A stretch of DNA of 64,000 bases from Nymphaea colorata (lineage: Eukaryota > Streptophyta > Magnoliopsida > Nymphaeales > Nymphaeaceae), in NCBI RefSeq assembly GCF_008831285.2, contig NC_045143.1:6891503-6955502 (forward strand). Direction: 5' to 3'. A program made the position numbers and the translations under genes. Below are positions 24,590 to 35,296 of the stretch, piece after piece. A model generated the notes under the pieces. It saw only the letters and a program-made list of their open reading frames with translations. It had not been told where the DNA came from and did no database searches. The stretch's first letter is position 1. Each line of letters begins with the position of its first letter.

Positions 24590-27010
24590 ATCAATGGAAA
24601 AAGCTGGGAAGAAGCATACATTCAAATGGAGCGTTCATTGTTCCAAATGAGACAACATGTGTGGTCACCATCCTTACGACGAAGAAGATAGGGAAACTAA
24701 GGTCAGGCTTCTTACCTTCTTCCTCACGTCGTGCAAACAAGAACCAAGGAAGTGGGGACAGAAAGAGGACTCCTCTCCCGCAAAAAAGCCAGTAGTTCAA
24801 TGCAGGGCAAAGCCACCAAAATTATAGCTAAAATGTTAAACTTTAAGTGGCTCTGATATATTAACGAGAAAATTTACCTTAAAATATAAATACAAAAATA
24901 GACAATTTTTGTTGGTCTATGTGGTTATTAAGGGCCCTATTGTAATGAGAATATCAACAACTTCTTTTATGAATCTATCTAAAAAAAGTAGAACAAGAGC
25001 AATGAAACACCATGTCATAATATTTTATAGATTTTGTTATTGTTTCCATTGCCAAATGGTGCCAAAGAGGCTGCTGGCAATAGTAGCACGATACTACTGT
25101 CCTATAAATCTGCTTCAAAAAGTTGGGTAGATTCATAAAACACTTATTATAGCATTACATGAATTTGCCTCATTTTTTAGTGCAAAATTATGCAACATTA
25201 TGTTATTGTTGTCAAACATGTATGCAACAATATGTTATTGTTGCCAAACATGTCCTAGAGGTTGGGATAGAAGTGGACTCCTCCATTGCAACAAACAGGC
25301 CGGGAGTCCAATGTTTGGCCCCATCTCAGCCCAGTAGGGCTCCCTCCCTAGCTAAAGAGATGACAAGGAGTACAGCAGGATTGATGCCGCCCAGGATCAC
25401 AAAGTTGCTTTACAACCAAGTTTTCAATTCTATTGTTTCAAACTAGTTTTTTAAAAAATTAATTCGTCACAGGAAAAGTGACGTTTAGTGATTTACGTCT
25501 CTAGACGTCTACAGTGACGTAAATCCCTCCCTTGCACTTTTCTTTTTTCATCTTTTGTGGAAAGTCTCAAGTGTTACTAATGTGGGATGACCGATGCGCG
25601 CAATGAGGCACTAATTAATCTTGGATTTTCCTTCGTGACGAGGACAAGAACAAGCAAGGCCACATGACGTTATGATGCATCAAACCCCAGCCGGAGACAT
25701 ACGGTTACTAGGCACCAATCTGAAAAATATTGTGGTAATAGTGTGACATATGATGCATCAAACCCCATCTCTGCTACTGCTTCATGTGTTGAGACACATC
25801 AAGAAATTGAAGCTTGAACTTTTGATGCCTCAATTCTTAGAATACAATCGGCCATATAAAACCGGTACCAATTTAAGTAGTTAGATTGAATAAAGAAATT
25901 CAGTTTCATTTTTGGACGCAGATCATATGTTATAGGATTTTTTTAGAAAAATGGATACGGTTTTATAGTTCTTGTATTAAATTTAGAATAAGTAGCATCA
26001 AGCAGATATTATTTTAGTTGCAGGTGCCCCAGTCCGGTCACTTAATTAAGATCTCTGATCAGCACCTTAACTTTTGTAAAATGGTACTGCCTTGTGGACC
26101 ATACCCTAAATTAAGGGCTGCCTCTTTGCCTTTGCAGTCGGTGAGAACAGCAGTGTTCAACCCTGTTTGACTTGAGCATCAATAATAGACAACCGGCAAT
26201 CATCCTCTTAATAACAAAGACTATTTTGGAAGATGAGATTTTGGTAAGTTTAATCACTTCTATGATCTTATTAAAGCATACATAAAAAGCATTGTGTTTT
26301 ATCTTTAGCTGAAAAAAAAATTAAGCATCTTACATCGAAGGCCAGCCTAAACCCGAGGTGTCAGTTAGGGATTCTTTAAATAATCATTTTCCATGAAAAA
26401 TAAGGTATATTAGTCCTTTTACCTAGCTTTGTTACTTTATCATGAATATGTCAATAGATCGGATTCGAATTGGATATATCTCCAATCATATTCAATTTTT
26501 GAATATTCGTATCATATTCAATTTTTGAATATTCATACATTTGGATTAGAATATGAACAAAGAAAAGTCATATGTGAATATGAATATGAATCCGAAATCC
26601 GAATCCAATATGAATCTGGTTTTTACATTTATTTCCAAATCCAAATTGAGCTGAATAGGGCTCATTTTCAAAATGTAAAAGTATTAGATATAGGATATTT
26701 ATTTAACATTAAATTTGACCTGAATCCAAATTCGATTATTTTTCATTTCTTAAATCAAAATCCAATCCAATTTTTTAATCGAGTACTAAGTTTTTTTTTA
26801 TAACCTTTTTTCTTTAAAACAATTCGATCAAATATCTAATCTATATTTGATACATTGACATCCCTAATCATAAAAAAAAATTGGTACCCTAATAATCATG
26901 GAAAAGAAATTGGTAGGTTATACAATTTTTTTTAAACGGTATGCAGGAGTGAAATCCATTGCTATTATAAATAAATATTTAAGAAAACTCCACAAAACTG
27001 TTACAGACAA
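24590..27010. repeat. Duplicated intergenic block, copy 2
   Basis: The segment 24590-26000 matches 42960-44187, for example TTGCCAAACATGTCCTAGAG at about 25240 and about 43495. The segment 25616-27010 matches 9500-10740. It is AT-rich without genes. The block marks the boundary between duplicated receptor units. Confidence 0.75.
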
Positions 27011-27781
27011 GAAAGTCGCTGGGTCATCACCCACTTGTCCATGGTGTTGAGTTTTCTCCTCAGCCTCCGATGCATTGCTATAGTCGCTGGAGCACCCTGC
27101 TGGTCATGAGGCGCCAAAGGGACCCAAGTGGAGGTTGTATGCAGTATAAAAGAATGCTTTTTTAATTAAAAAAAAAAAGGCACGTCCTTTTAGTCATTTC
27201 ACTTTTTTATTGATGAAAATTTTCATCTCAACCCCAGGCTTTCATTAAATTTCAAGTTGCATGGTCCGGCATTCTCTTAAAAAGGCACACTTCAACATCC
27301 CACAAGTTGCATGTGCCCCTCTGATCAGACTTGAGGTGGGGAGATGGACTACGAAACTGGGGAAGAAGAAGATAGTTTAATGGATGAAATGCATATGGAA
27401 ACTCAGCAGGAGGGGAAGAGGCAGAGCTGGCAGAAGTCGCTGGGTTCAAAGGGGGTCGCTTATAAGTGTCTATTGTGGACAGCAACGAACGCCCATATTT
27501 ACCGCATCTCCCCAAGCCTGCGGTGATGATGGAAGATGATATTCCAATAGTAGGGTTTCTCTTTAAGCAACTGAAAGAGCCCTTCCAATACGGTGCCCAA
27601 GGCCAGGATCAGGCTACAGATAGATCTTCAAAATGCTCCAATTAGTTGCCGTAGAAAAGCGATTGACATAATCAACACCATAAGCAATTCACATACAACT
27701 TAAAAAATAGTGGAGATTTCAGTACAAGGATATCACACTAGGAAGTGGTTGATACAACGTCACATGGATGACCGTCTTACT
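27011..27781. other. 3' flank of receptor copy C
   Basis: Homologous to 12030-12505 (3' flank of copy B), but with about 330 extra bases at roughly 27150-27480 of unknown origin. The minus-strand frame at 27252-27515 lies in that extra segment and has no recognisable motif. Confidence 0.55.
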
Positions 27782-28167
27782 TTACCTCGCAGATGGATAA
27801 AGGGCTAAATCTGAGTCCGATGTAGCAGTAGCACTAAATGATGTTTTGTTGAATGATGATGAAGATGTGGAGAATGCCCACTTTCTCCCGCTTTCACTTT
27901 TCTCTCTAGATCTCTCTACCTCCACGGCTTCTTTCAAGTGAGCCACAACCTCTGTCATAGTAGGCCTTATGACTGACTTCTCCTCAGTGCATGTCATTGC
28001 CATCTCTGAAACCATCCGTATGGAGTTGATATCGTACTGACCTTGTAGTCTGGGATCAATAATTGCGTTGATGTCCATTTTCCTAAGTTCTGGCCGAACA
28101 AGTTGAACTAGTGGAACTCTTTCTCGATTGACATCGGTTGATATGGCAGATCGGCCAGTAATGAGCT

Positions 28168-28457
28168 TGATAAACTGAGACAATGATTAGAAAAGAAGGA
28201 GGTGGAGAGAAAGAATGGCACACGGTTTACGTGGTTCAGCTTTGCAGCCTACATCCACGAGCAAGAGAGACCAATATGATGATATATTCACCACTGCTGA
28301 TACACTTGTCTTTATACATCAAGGGAATATTAAAAGGAAAGGAAATTTGAGAAATTTCCATAAACAATGTATACGTTAATTGATGACCGTTGCCCAACTT
28401 TATTTCCTTGCCAATAGTTGCCATATTGATCTTCTTTTGGTCGTTGCAATTCTGTCA
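28168..28457 (-). repeat. 3' LTR of the young copia element
   Basis: 290 bp, TG...CA ends in element orientation (TGACAG ... TTTATCA). Its first three bases are also the stop codon of the polyprotein. Confidence 0.95.
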
Positions 28458-31400
28458 CTCCCCCTCAAGTGGGGCGTACATGTTGTGACATCCCCACTTG
28501 CTAGTGGCTATATTCAATTTCAGTTTGCTGACTCCTTTAGTTAAGGCATCGGCAACTTGATCGGTGCCTTTAATGTAAGGAGTTCTAATTTCTCCAGATA
28601 TGACTTTCTCTCTGATGTAATGACAATCGATCTCAATATGTTTGGTTCTCTCATGAAATACAGGGTTTGTAGATATGTGTATTGCAGCCATGTTGTCACA
28701 AAACATATCCATTGGCTTGGTAATACTAAAACCCATTTCTTCAACAAGGTTCTTAGTCCATGTGAGCTCACTAGCACCAGATGCCATTGCACGGTATTCT
28801 GCTTCTGCACTAGACTTAGCCACCACTCTCTGTTTCTTGCTTTTCCAAGATACTAGATTTCCTCCGACAAAAACACAGTATCCTGTGGTAGATCTTCTGT
28901 CACTAATGTCACCTGCCCAATCAGCATCAGTAAAACCAACAATGTCAATATTTTTGTTTCTTTTATACCAGAGTCCTTGCCCTGGAGTACCCTTCACATA
29001 TCTGAGGATGCGATCAACTGCGTTCATGTGAGATTCTCTTGGACTTTGCATATATCTGCTAATGACATTCACAGCATAAGAGATGTCAGGACGAGTAACT
29101 GATAGATATATCAACTTACCCACAAGTCGTTGGAACCTTTCTTTTTCAACTTCAGGTTCATCATCGCAAGGTCCAATTTTGAGGTTTGGTTCAATAGGAG
29201 TGTCTGCCGGTCGAGCATCTAACTTTCCAGTCTCCTTTAAAATATCTAATGCATACTTTCTTTGACATAGCATAATACCTTTATACGATTGAGCAACTTC
29301 AATACCAAGAAAATATTTGAGTTTTCCCAAATCCTTTATGTCAAAGGTTTTCTTTAAGTAGTCTTTCAGAATCTGAATGCCTTCTGTATCATTTCCAGCC
29401 ACAACTATGTCGTCTACGTAAACTAAGACCACAGTGATGTTTTCTCCACATTTTTTGACAAATAAGCTATTGTCTGAGTGACACTTGTGGTACCTTGATT
29501 TTTCTAATGCCTGACTCAACTTTATGTACCAAGCTCTGGGAGATTGTTTTAAGCCATATATAGCTTTATTGAGTTTGCAGACTCTTCCTTTCCTTTCATC
29601 TGGGTGACCTGGTGGTAAAGACATATAAATTTCTTCATTGAGTTCTCCTTGTAAGAAGGCGTTTTTGACATCTAGTTGATGTAGACTCCAATTCAAGTTG
29701 CAAGCAATAGAAAGCAATATTCTCAAGGTGTTCATCTTTGCGACAGGAGCAAATGTTTCTTCATAATCCAACCCTTTAGTCTGTGTGAACCCTTTAGCCA
29801 CTAGACGAGCCTTGTATCTCTCTAAGGATCCATCGCTATTGTACTTTACTCTATAATGCCATTTGCACCCCACTATGTTTGTGTTTTTTGGTGCGGTGAC
29901 AACCTCCCATGTTCTGTTTCGCCTTAGAGCTTCAAGTTCTTCATCCATAGCCTTCCTCCAATTAGGATCTTCTTGAGCCTCTTGAAATGACTTAGGCTCT
30001 TGAATGTTATCAAGATTTCTAACAAACTTGGCATGATTGTTGGAAATTTGATTGTAGGACACATATTTGTTGATTGGGTAGGTTTCATAATCTACTAGGC
30101 GTGAAGGAGCGTGCCTAATTCTCTCAGATCTTCTGAGAAGTGTTGAGTTGTTCTCTACATCTTCGGTAGTAGTTGCAAGTTCTTGATCATTTGTGGGGCT
30201 TTCATTCTCAGCATGAATCTCATTATTGGCTCCCTGTACATCAACCACAGTGATAAACAAGTCATCATAATCATGCAAAGTTGAGTTAGTGGGCTCCCCC
30301 TGACTTTGTCCATCTATATTGACGTTAAAGTAAGAGAGAGATTCATTGAATTGCACATCACGGGAAATAAAAGTTTTTCTAGAGACAGGGTTATAGCAAA
30401 CGTACCCTTTACTTTGCATATCATAGCCCACAAAAATGCATTTAATAGATCGAGGACTTAACTTGTCTCTTTTTGATGGATGTTGCCACACGTATGCAAC
30501 ACATCCGAACACCCGAAGATGATCGAGCTTAGGTTGAGATCCCATGAGACGCTTGATAGGACTATGGTAGTTCAACAATTTGCTCGGAGTCCTATTAATA
30601 ACATAGCATGCTGTAGAAATAGCATATTTCCAATAATTTTTTGGTACATTCATCTGAAACAAGAAACTTCTTGCTACTTCGAGTAAATGTCTATTTTTCC
30701 TTTCAGATATACCGTTTTGTTGAGGTGTATCCACACAAGACGTCTCATGTCTAATACCATGTTCACCAAGAAAAAAATTGAAATCATGATTTTTATATTC
30801 AGTGCCATTGTCAGATCTAATACTTTTAATTTTCAGTCCATATTGAGTTTCAATCATTTTGTAAAAATTTTTGAAGTGAGAGAACACTTCGGACTTATTT
30901 TTCATAAAATAGACCCACATGGTCCTAGAAAAATCATCAATGAAAAGCACATAGTAACGAAATCCATCCATAGAATCAATAGGCGCAGGGCCCCAAACAT
31001 CAGAGTGTATTAAATCAAATGGTTTTTGGCTAATGGAATCAGATAAAGAAAATTTAGGTCTAGTCATTCTAGCAAATTTGCATATTTCACACTCTCTACA
31101 ATTGAAACAAAGATTAGGAAATAGATATTCTAAAATTCTAGAAGATGGATGTCCCATCCTTTGGTGCCAAATTTCTCCATTGTTGGCATGATTCACGTTC
31201 AATGCATGATTCATAGTTCTTATTTGATAGAGTCCATGGATGAGTTGCCCTTCACCAATCGTCTTCTGAGTCATCCGATCCTGAAAAATAACATTAGTAG
31301 CAGAAAATACTACATTGCAATTTAATTCCTTTGTAATTTTAGCAACTGATAGGAGATTGTTAGTAAGGTTAGGCATGACAAGCACATTGCTTAAATGACT

Positions 31401-32696
31401 TTTGTTAAAAAAATCTATTTTACCCGATCCATTGACAGCTATTGGAGCCCCGTTGGCAGCAGCTACAGGACCAATATCTTTAGAATGACAATAGGAACTT
31501 AAGAGAGAAGATTTATTGGCCATGTGATCTGTTGCTCCCGAGTCAACTATCCATTGTAAATCTTGACCATCAATGTTATTAACAGAAGTAAGAGCCATAC
31601 CTGATTTGATTGTACCTTTGTTCCCCAAGTTGGTTGCGATGCCGGCGGTTCTTTGGACTTGAAGTTCTTTAATCATTTCAGCCAATTTGTCCAAAGTGAT
31701 CTGATTTTCCAATGAAGTCGTGGCATGATTTGCTTGATTGGAGTTGTGATCTCTTTTTTCTTGATTGCGAGCCATGCTTCTAATGAAAGAATTCTGCCCT
31801 TTTTCAGGTTTCCCATGAAGGAACCAGCAGGAATCTCGAGAGTGCCCATTCCTCTTGCAGTGAGTGCACTTGACTTTCCTAGAGTCCTCACGTTTGTATT
31901 TGAATGACCTCTCACCGGTGGTAGAATAAGCATTATTGCTTGTTGCAAAAGCCAATTTTTCTTCATTGGGTATTTCTTGATAACCGTCAGCCAGCATTCC
32001 CATAGCCTTACGCCTGGACTCTTCACGCATAAGCAAGGATAAAACTGATGCTAGAGAAGGCAAATCATGGGCCATAAGTATTTGACTACGAAGTTGTTCA
32101 TAATCATTAGGCAGGCCGGCTAAAATTTCAAAGATGCGATCTTGTTCACGCTGCCTTTTGGCCTTAGTAAGGTCTGTAGTAAGAGGTGAGTATATGTCCA
32201 TCTCATCCCATATTGCTTTAAATGTACCAAGATATTCACTAATAGATGACATTCCTTTTTTCAAGCAACCCTTCTTTTGTGCTAATTGATACATACGGGC
32301 AGTATTGTATTGTTCTCCATAAAGGTCTTTGGCCCCTTGCCAAACTTCTTCGGCGGTTTCTAAGAAGGTAAAACTTGTTGCGATCTTGGGCTCCATAGAA
32401 TTTATGAGCCAAGATGCTACAGTGTCGTTGGTGGACCTCCATTCCTTGTATTTTGGATCATTAATGGCAGGTTTTTTTATACTACCGTCAATATAATCCA
32501 ACTTAGATTTTCCACTAAGAAATCGTGTAACTGCCTTAGACCATGGCAAATAGTTGAAACCATCAAGCAAGGTGTGAGTAATTTTGAGATTGGGGTTACC
32601 TTGTTCATGAACGACAATCTTATGCATCGACCCATCGCTGGTTTGAATGATGGTGGCTTCATCGTTGTCATTCCTGGTTTCCCTTTCTTGCTCCAT
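28455..32696 (-). CDS. Copia gag-pol polyprotein, intact, 1413 aa
   Basis: A single frame encodes all copia functions in the expected order: gag (about 30-250), CCHC zinc knuckle (CTHCKRNGHSRDSC, about 280), aspartic protease (WIVDSGATDH, about 383), GAG-pre-integrase (WHQRMGHPS, about 510), integrase (DLIHSDVW about 560, RSDNGTEY about 628, QQNGISERKNR about 660), reverse transcriptase (from about 920, catalytic YVDD about 1090) and RNase H (ADWAGD, KSSAEAEYRAM, FCDNMAA about 1333). The start ATG lies about 50 bases inside the primer-binding site. The frame ends LEGE over the polypurine tract and stops at the first LTR codon. I see no missing catalytic residue. Proteins would form virus-like particles and integrate a new DNA copy. 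Confidence 0.95.
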   Translation of the reverse strand: MEQERETRNDNDEATIIQTSDGSMHKIVVHEQGNPNLKITHTLLDGFNYLPWSKAVTRFLSGKSKLDYIDGSIKKPAINDPKYKEWRSTNDTVASWLINSMEPKIATSFTFLETAEEVWQGAKDLYGEQYNTARMYQLAQKKGCLKKGMSSISEYLGTFKAIWDEMDIYSPLTTDLTKAKRQREQDRIFEILAGLPNDYEQLRSQILMAHDLPSLASVLSLLMREESRRKAMGMLADGYQEIPNEEKLAFATSNNAYSTTGERSFKYKREDSRKVKCTHCKRNGHSRDSCWFLHGKPEKGQNSFIRSMARNQEKRDHNSNQANHATTSLENQITLDKLAEMIKELQVQRTAGIATNLGNKGTIKSGMALTSVNNIDGQDLQWIVDSGATDHMANKSSLLSSYCHSKDIGPVAAANGAPIAVNGSGKIDFFNKSHLSNVLVMPNLTNNLLSVAKITKELNCNVVFSATNVIFQDRMTQKTIGEGQLIHGLYQIRTMNHALNVNHANNGEIWHQRMGHPSSRILEYLFPNLCFNCRECEICKFARMTRPKFSLSDSISQKPFDLIHSDVWGPAPIDSMDGFRYYVLFIDDFSRTMWVYFMKNKSEVFSHFKNFYKMIETQYGLKIKSIRSDNGTEYKNHDFNFFLGEHGIRHETSCVDTPQQNGISERKNRHLLEVARSFLFQMNVPKNYWKYAISTACYVINRTPSKLLNYHSPIKRLMGSQPKLDHLRVFGCVAYVWQHPSKRDKLSPRSIKCIFVGYDMQSKGYVCYNPVSRKTFISRDVQFNESLSYFNVNIDGQSQGEPTNSTLHDYDDLFITVVDVQGANNEIHAENESPTNDQELATTTEDVENNSTLLRRSERIRHAPSRLVDYETYPINKYVSYNQISNNHAKFVRNLDNIQEPKSFQEAQEDPNWRKAMDEELEALRRNRTWEVVTAPKNTNIVGCKWHYRVKYNSDGSLERYKARLVAKGFTQTKGLDYEETFAPVAKMNTLRILLSIACNLNWSLHQLDVKNAFLQGELNEEIYMSLPPGHPDERKGRVCKLNKAIYGLKQSPRAWYIKLSQALEKSRYHKCHSDNSLFVKKCGENITVVLVYVDDIVVAGNDTEGIQILKDYLKKTFDIKDLGKLKYFLGIEVAQSYKGIMLCQRKYALDILKETGKLDARPADTPIEPNLKIGPCDDEPEVEKERFQRLVGKLIYLSVTRPDISYAVNVISRYMQSPRESHMNAVDRILRYVKGTPGQGLWYKRNKNIDIVGFTDADWAGDISDRRSTTGYCVFVGGNLVSWKSKKQRVVAKSSAEAEYRAMASGASELTWTKNLVEEMGFSITKPMDMFCDNMAAIHISTNPVFHERTKHIEIDCHYIREKVISGEIRTPYIKGTDQVADALTKGVSKLKLNIATSKWGCHNMYAPLEGE
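28458..28470 (-). other. Polypurine tract of the young copia element
   Basis: ACTTGAGGGGGAG on the minus strand immediately precedes the 3' LTR; it primes plus-strand DNA synthesis. It also encodes the last residues of the polyprotein. Confidence 0.9.
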
Positions 32697-32748
32697 AATG
32701 ACTCACTGTTTGAAGCTTGATGGTGTTTGTCTCATATGATCTTCTTAT

Positions 32749-32760
32749 GCTCTGATACCA
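32749..32760 (-). other. Primer-binding site of the young copia element
   Basis: TGGTATCAGAGC on the minus strand, complementary to initiator-Met tRNA, directly adjacent to the 5' LTR with no spacer. Confidence 0.92.
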
Positions 32761-33050
32761 TGATAAACTGAGACAATGATTAGAAAAGAAGGAGGTGGAG
32801 AGAAAGAATGGCACACGGTTTACGTGGTTCAGCTTTGCAGCCTACATCCACGAGCAAGAGAGACCAATATGATGATATATTCACCACTGCTGATACACTT
32901 GTCTTTATACATCAAGGGAATATTAAAAGGAAAGGAAATTTGAGAAATTTCCATAAACAATGTATACGTTAATTGATGACCGTTGCCCAACTTTATTTCC
33001 TTGCCAATAGTTGCCATATTGATCTTCTTTTGGTCGTTGCAATTCTGTCA
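32761..33050 (-). repeat. 5' LTR of the young copia element
   Basis: 290 bp, identical by eye to the 3' LTR at 28168-28457. It enters the kinase exon of copy C right after codon CTC, adding an in-frame TGA. Confidence 0.95.
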
Positions 33051-35153
33051 GAGCTCAAACAGGACAACCCCAAATCCATACACGTCACTCTTCTCAGTAA
33101 CTTTGTTGGTATAACAGTACCTAAATACACAAAAAAGGCTTAGCGATCAAGTCATTTTAATGAAATTAGTCTTTCATTCCACCAAAGGATTGGAAAAAAC
33201 AAAGAACAAAAAGAAAAAAGAATAGGATCGTGTTGCAGAAACACATAAAGCCAAAGGAACTCATCTCCCCTGTTTGTGAGTAGTATTGAATGAGGAGCTG
33301 ACCCTATAAAGGTAGGGATCCTAACTCCCAACATATCCTTGTGGGAAATAGAAACTAATGCTAAAGAGGAATTTAGAGATTGTAAGTAATTGCACACTTA
33401 GTGCTCTGGAAAAATGCACAAACCATACCAGGATGGGTTCTTGCATCAAATTGGACATAGTCAGTATCCTCTCAAGGACATGTACTTATGTGAAGTTGTC
33501 CGAGACCATAAGCTAGTTATGGAGGATTATCTATGGTTTACCAGAACAATCTAGGAACTGAACTTAATAAGACAATTCATGGTTGATTTAAACCTTGATT
33601 TAAATAGGCCACCCAAAAGATTCAAAGCAGAATTGATTGACTAAATTAATCTTCATTTCATGAGGACAATAACATACTCAGGGTCCAGATATCCAGCTGT
33701 GCCTGCAACAACAGTTGTAATATGTGTAACCTCATCTGAGACAACAGCCTTTGATAGCCCAAAATCTGCAATTTTTGCTTCAAAATTCTCATTAATTAGA
33801 ATGTTGCTTGACTTCACATCCCTGTGAATGAATGCCGGTCTACATCCTGAGTGCAAGTAATCTAGGCCTGCATCCTCAAATTTGTATCCCATTTTAAGTA
33901 TTTGGATAGCACAAAAAGTTGAAGACAAAGATCAAACCATGTACAAGGAATATGAAATTGTTCAGAGGATTAGGCGCTAACCTTTTGCTGCACCCAAAGC
34001 AATGTTCAACCGTTGTTGCCAGTTCAACGCATCAGCCGCTTCTTCTGTAAAAGATACTGTCCTTGAGTTTTTCGAAAATCTGAAACTGAATCTTTTCGTT
34101 CTCAACACATGTCAAGCATCCCAAGAGCACAATAAATGATAAAATGCCAGAAAGCGAATACTTTGGTGTTTGAAAGTGAGTTGAACAAATATAGGTGGTC
34201 TGTCAATACTGGTTTTCAGTCAGAATAATATGGACCAAAGCAGGCACTTGTAGACATATATACCTGAAAGTAGTTTCTGAAGGTTTCCATTAGACATGTA
34301 CTCGTAAACGAGGATCAATGCTTTTTCATCATCACAGTACCCAACAAAGGGTGTTAAATGTCTGCAGTGAACTTGCATCAGCATCTTAACCTGCAATCAC
34401 ATGTAAGAGATCACTGTTGACCAGTAGTTTACGAGTGCTTGCAATGCTTTTTTCCAAATATTTTCTTTTCACCATACAAACCTCAGTAGCAAATTCCATG
34501 GTTCCTCGTTCAACAAATCTTGAGGACAGCTTCTTAACTGCGACTTCGTGTCCATCTTTGAGGCGTCCATAGAAGACAGTGCCAGACCCTCCTCTACCAA
34601 TAACTTTTTCAAAGTTGTTCGTCATTTCCATTACTTGGGAGTAAGTGAAAGTGCAACTTTTGCCGGATCCCAATCTTGCATGTTGTCCCGAAAGACTGTC
34701 TACCATTTGTCTGTTTGCTTGTGGAGGCCCACCTTCTCCAGGCTTGTCTATGTCAGAAGAGTTGAAGGAATTGTTAGAATGTGATGTATCTTATTGTATA
34801 GGCATGAATACAGAGTCATATGGAAACGAATTGACCTTCTAACTTGCTGGACCAGCAGCGGTGAGATTCAAATCACAAGATGGAGAACAAATTTCCTTGA
34901 TTGAATTTGTATTTCCCCTTCCACCTATGTAGTTGATCAATTCCATGTGTAATTAACTAGCTCTGCCTTAGAAGTCTGGCAGAATTGGTTGATAACTAGA
35001 TCCCATTTGGCATCACAAAAATTGTGATTCTTCCGTTCACAAAGTGAGCCCAACTAGTTAATTTGTTTCCATATGCAGTCATTAACGTACTTTTGGTTAA
35101 ATTAAACAACGTATCTAAGAATTTGTTTCATCCCTTCGTGCAGTATATAATAC

Positions 35154-35296
<143 letters not shown>

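Larger units (their letters stand above)
28168..33050 (-). mobile_element. Young, apparently complete Ty1/copia retrotransposon
   Basis: This 4883-bp element has two 290-bp LTRs (28168-28457 and 32761-33050) that I could not tell apart by eye. It is flanked by the 5-bp target duplication GAGCT (28163-28167 and 33051-33055). A primer-binding site directly abuts the 5' LTR and a polypurine tract abuts the 3' LTR. One uninterrupted 1413-codon gag-pol frame fills the interior. Copy B shows the empty site. Identical LTRs, intact frame and clean target duplication indicate a recent insertion, and the element may be autonomous. Confidence 0.97.

Noticed and set aside
28557-29265. Plus-strand frames opposite the RNase H region of the young copia element
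   Set aside because: They are shadows of the intact 1413-codon polyprotein.
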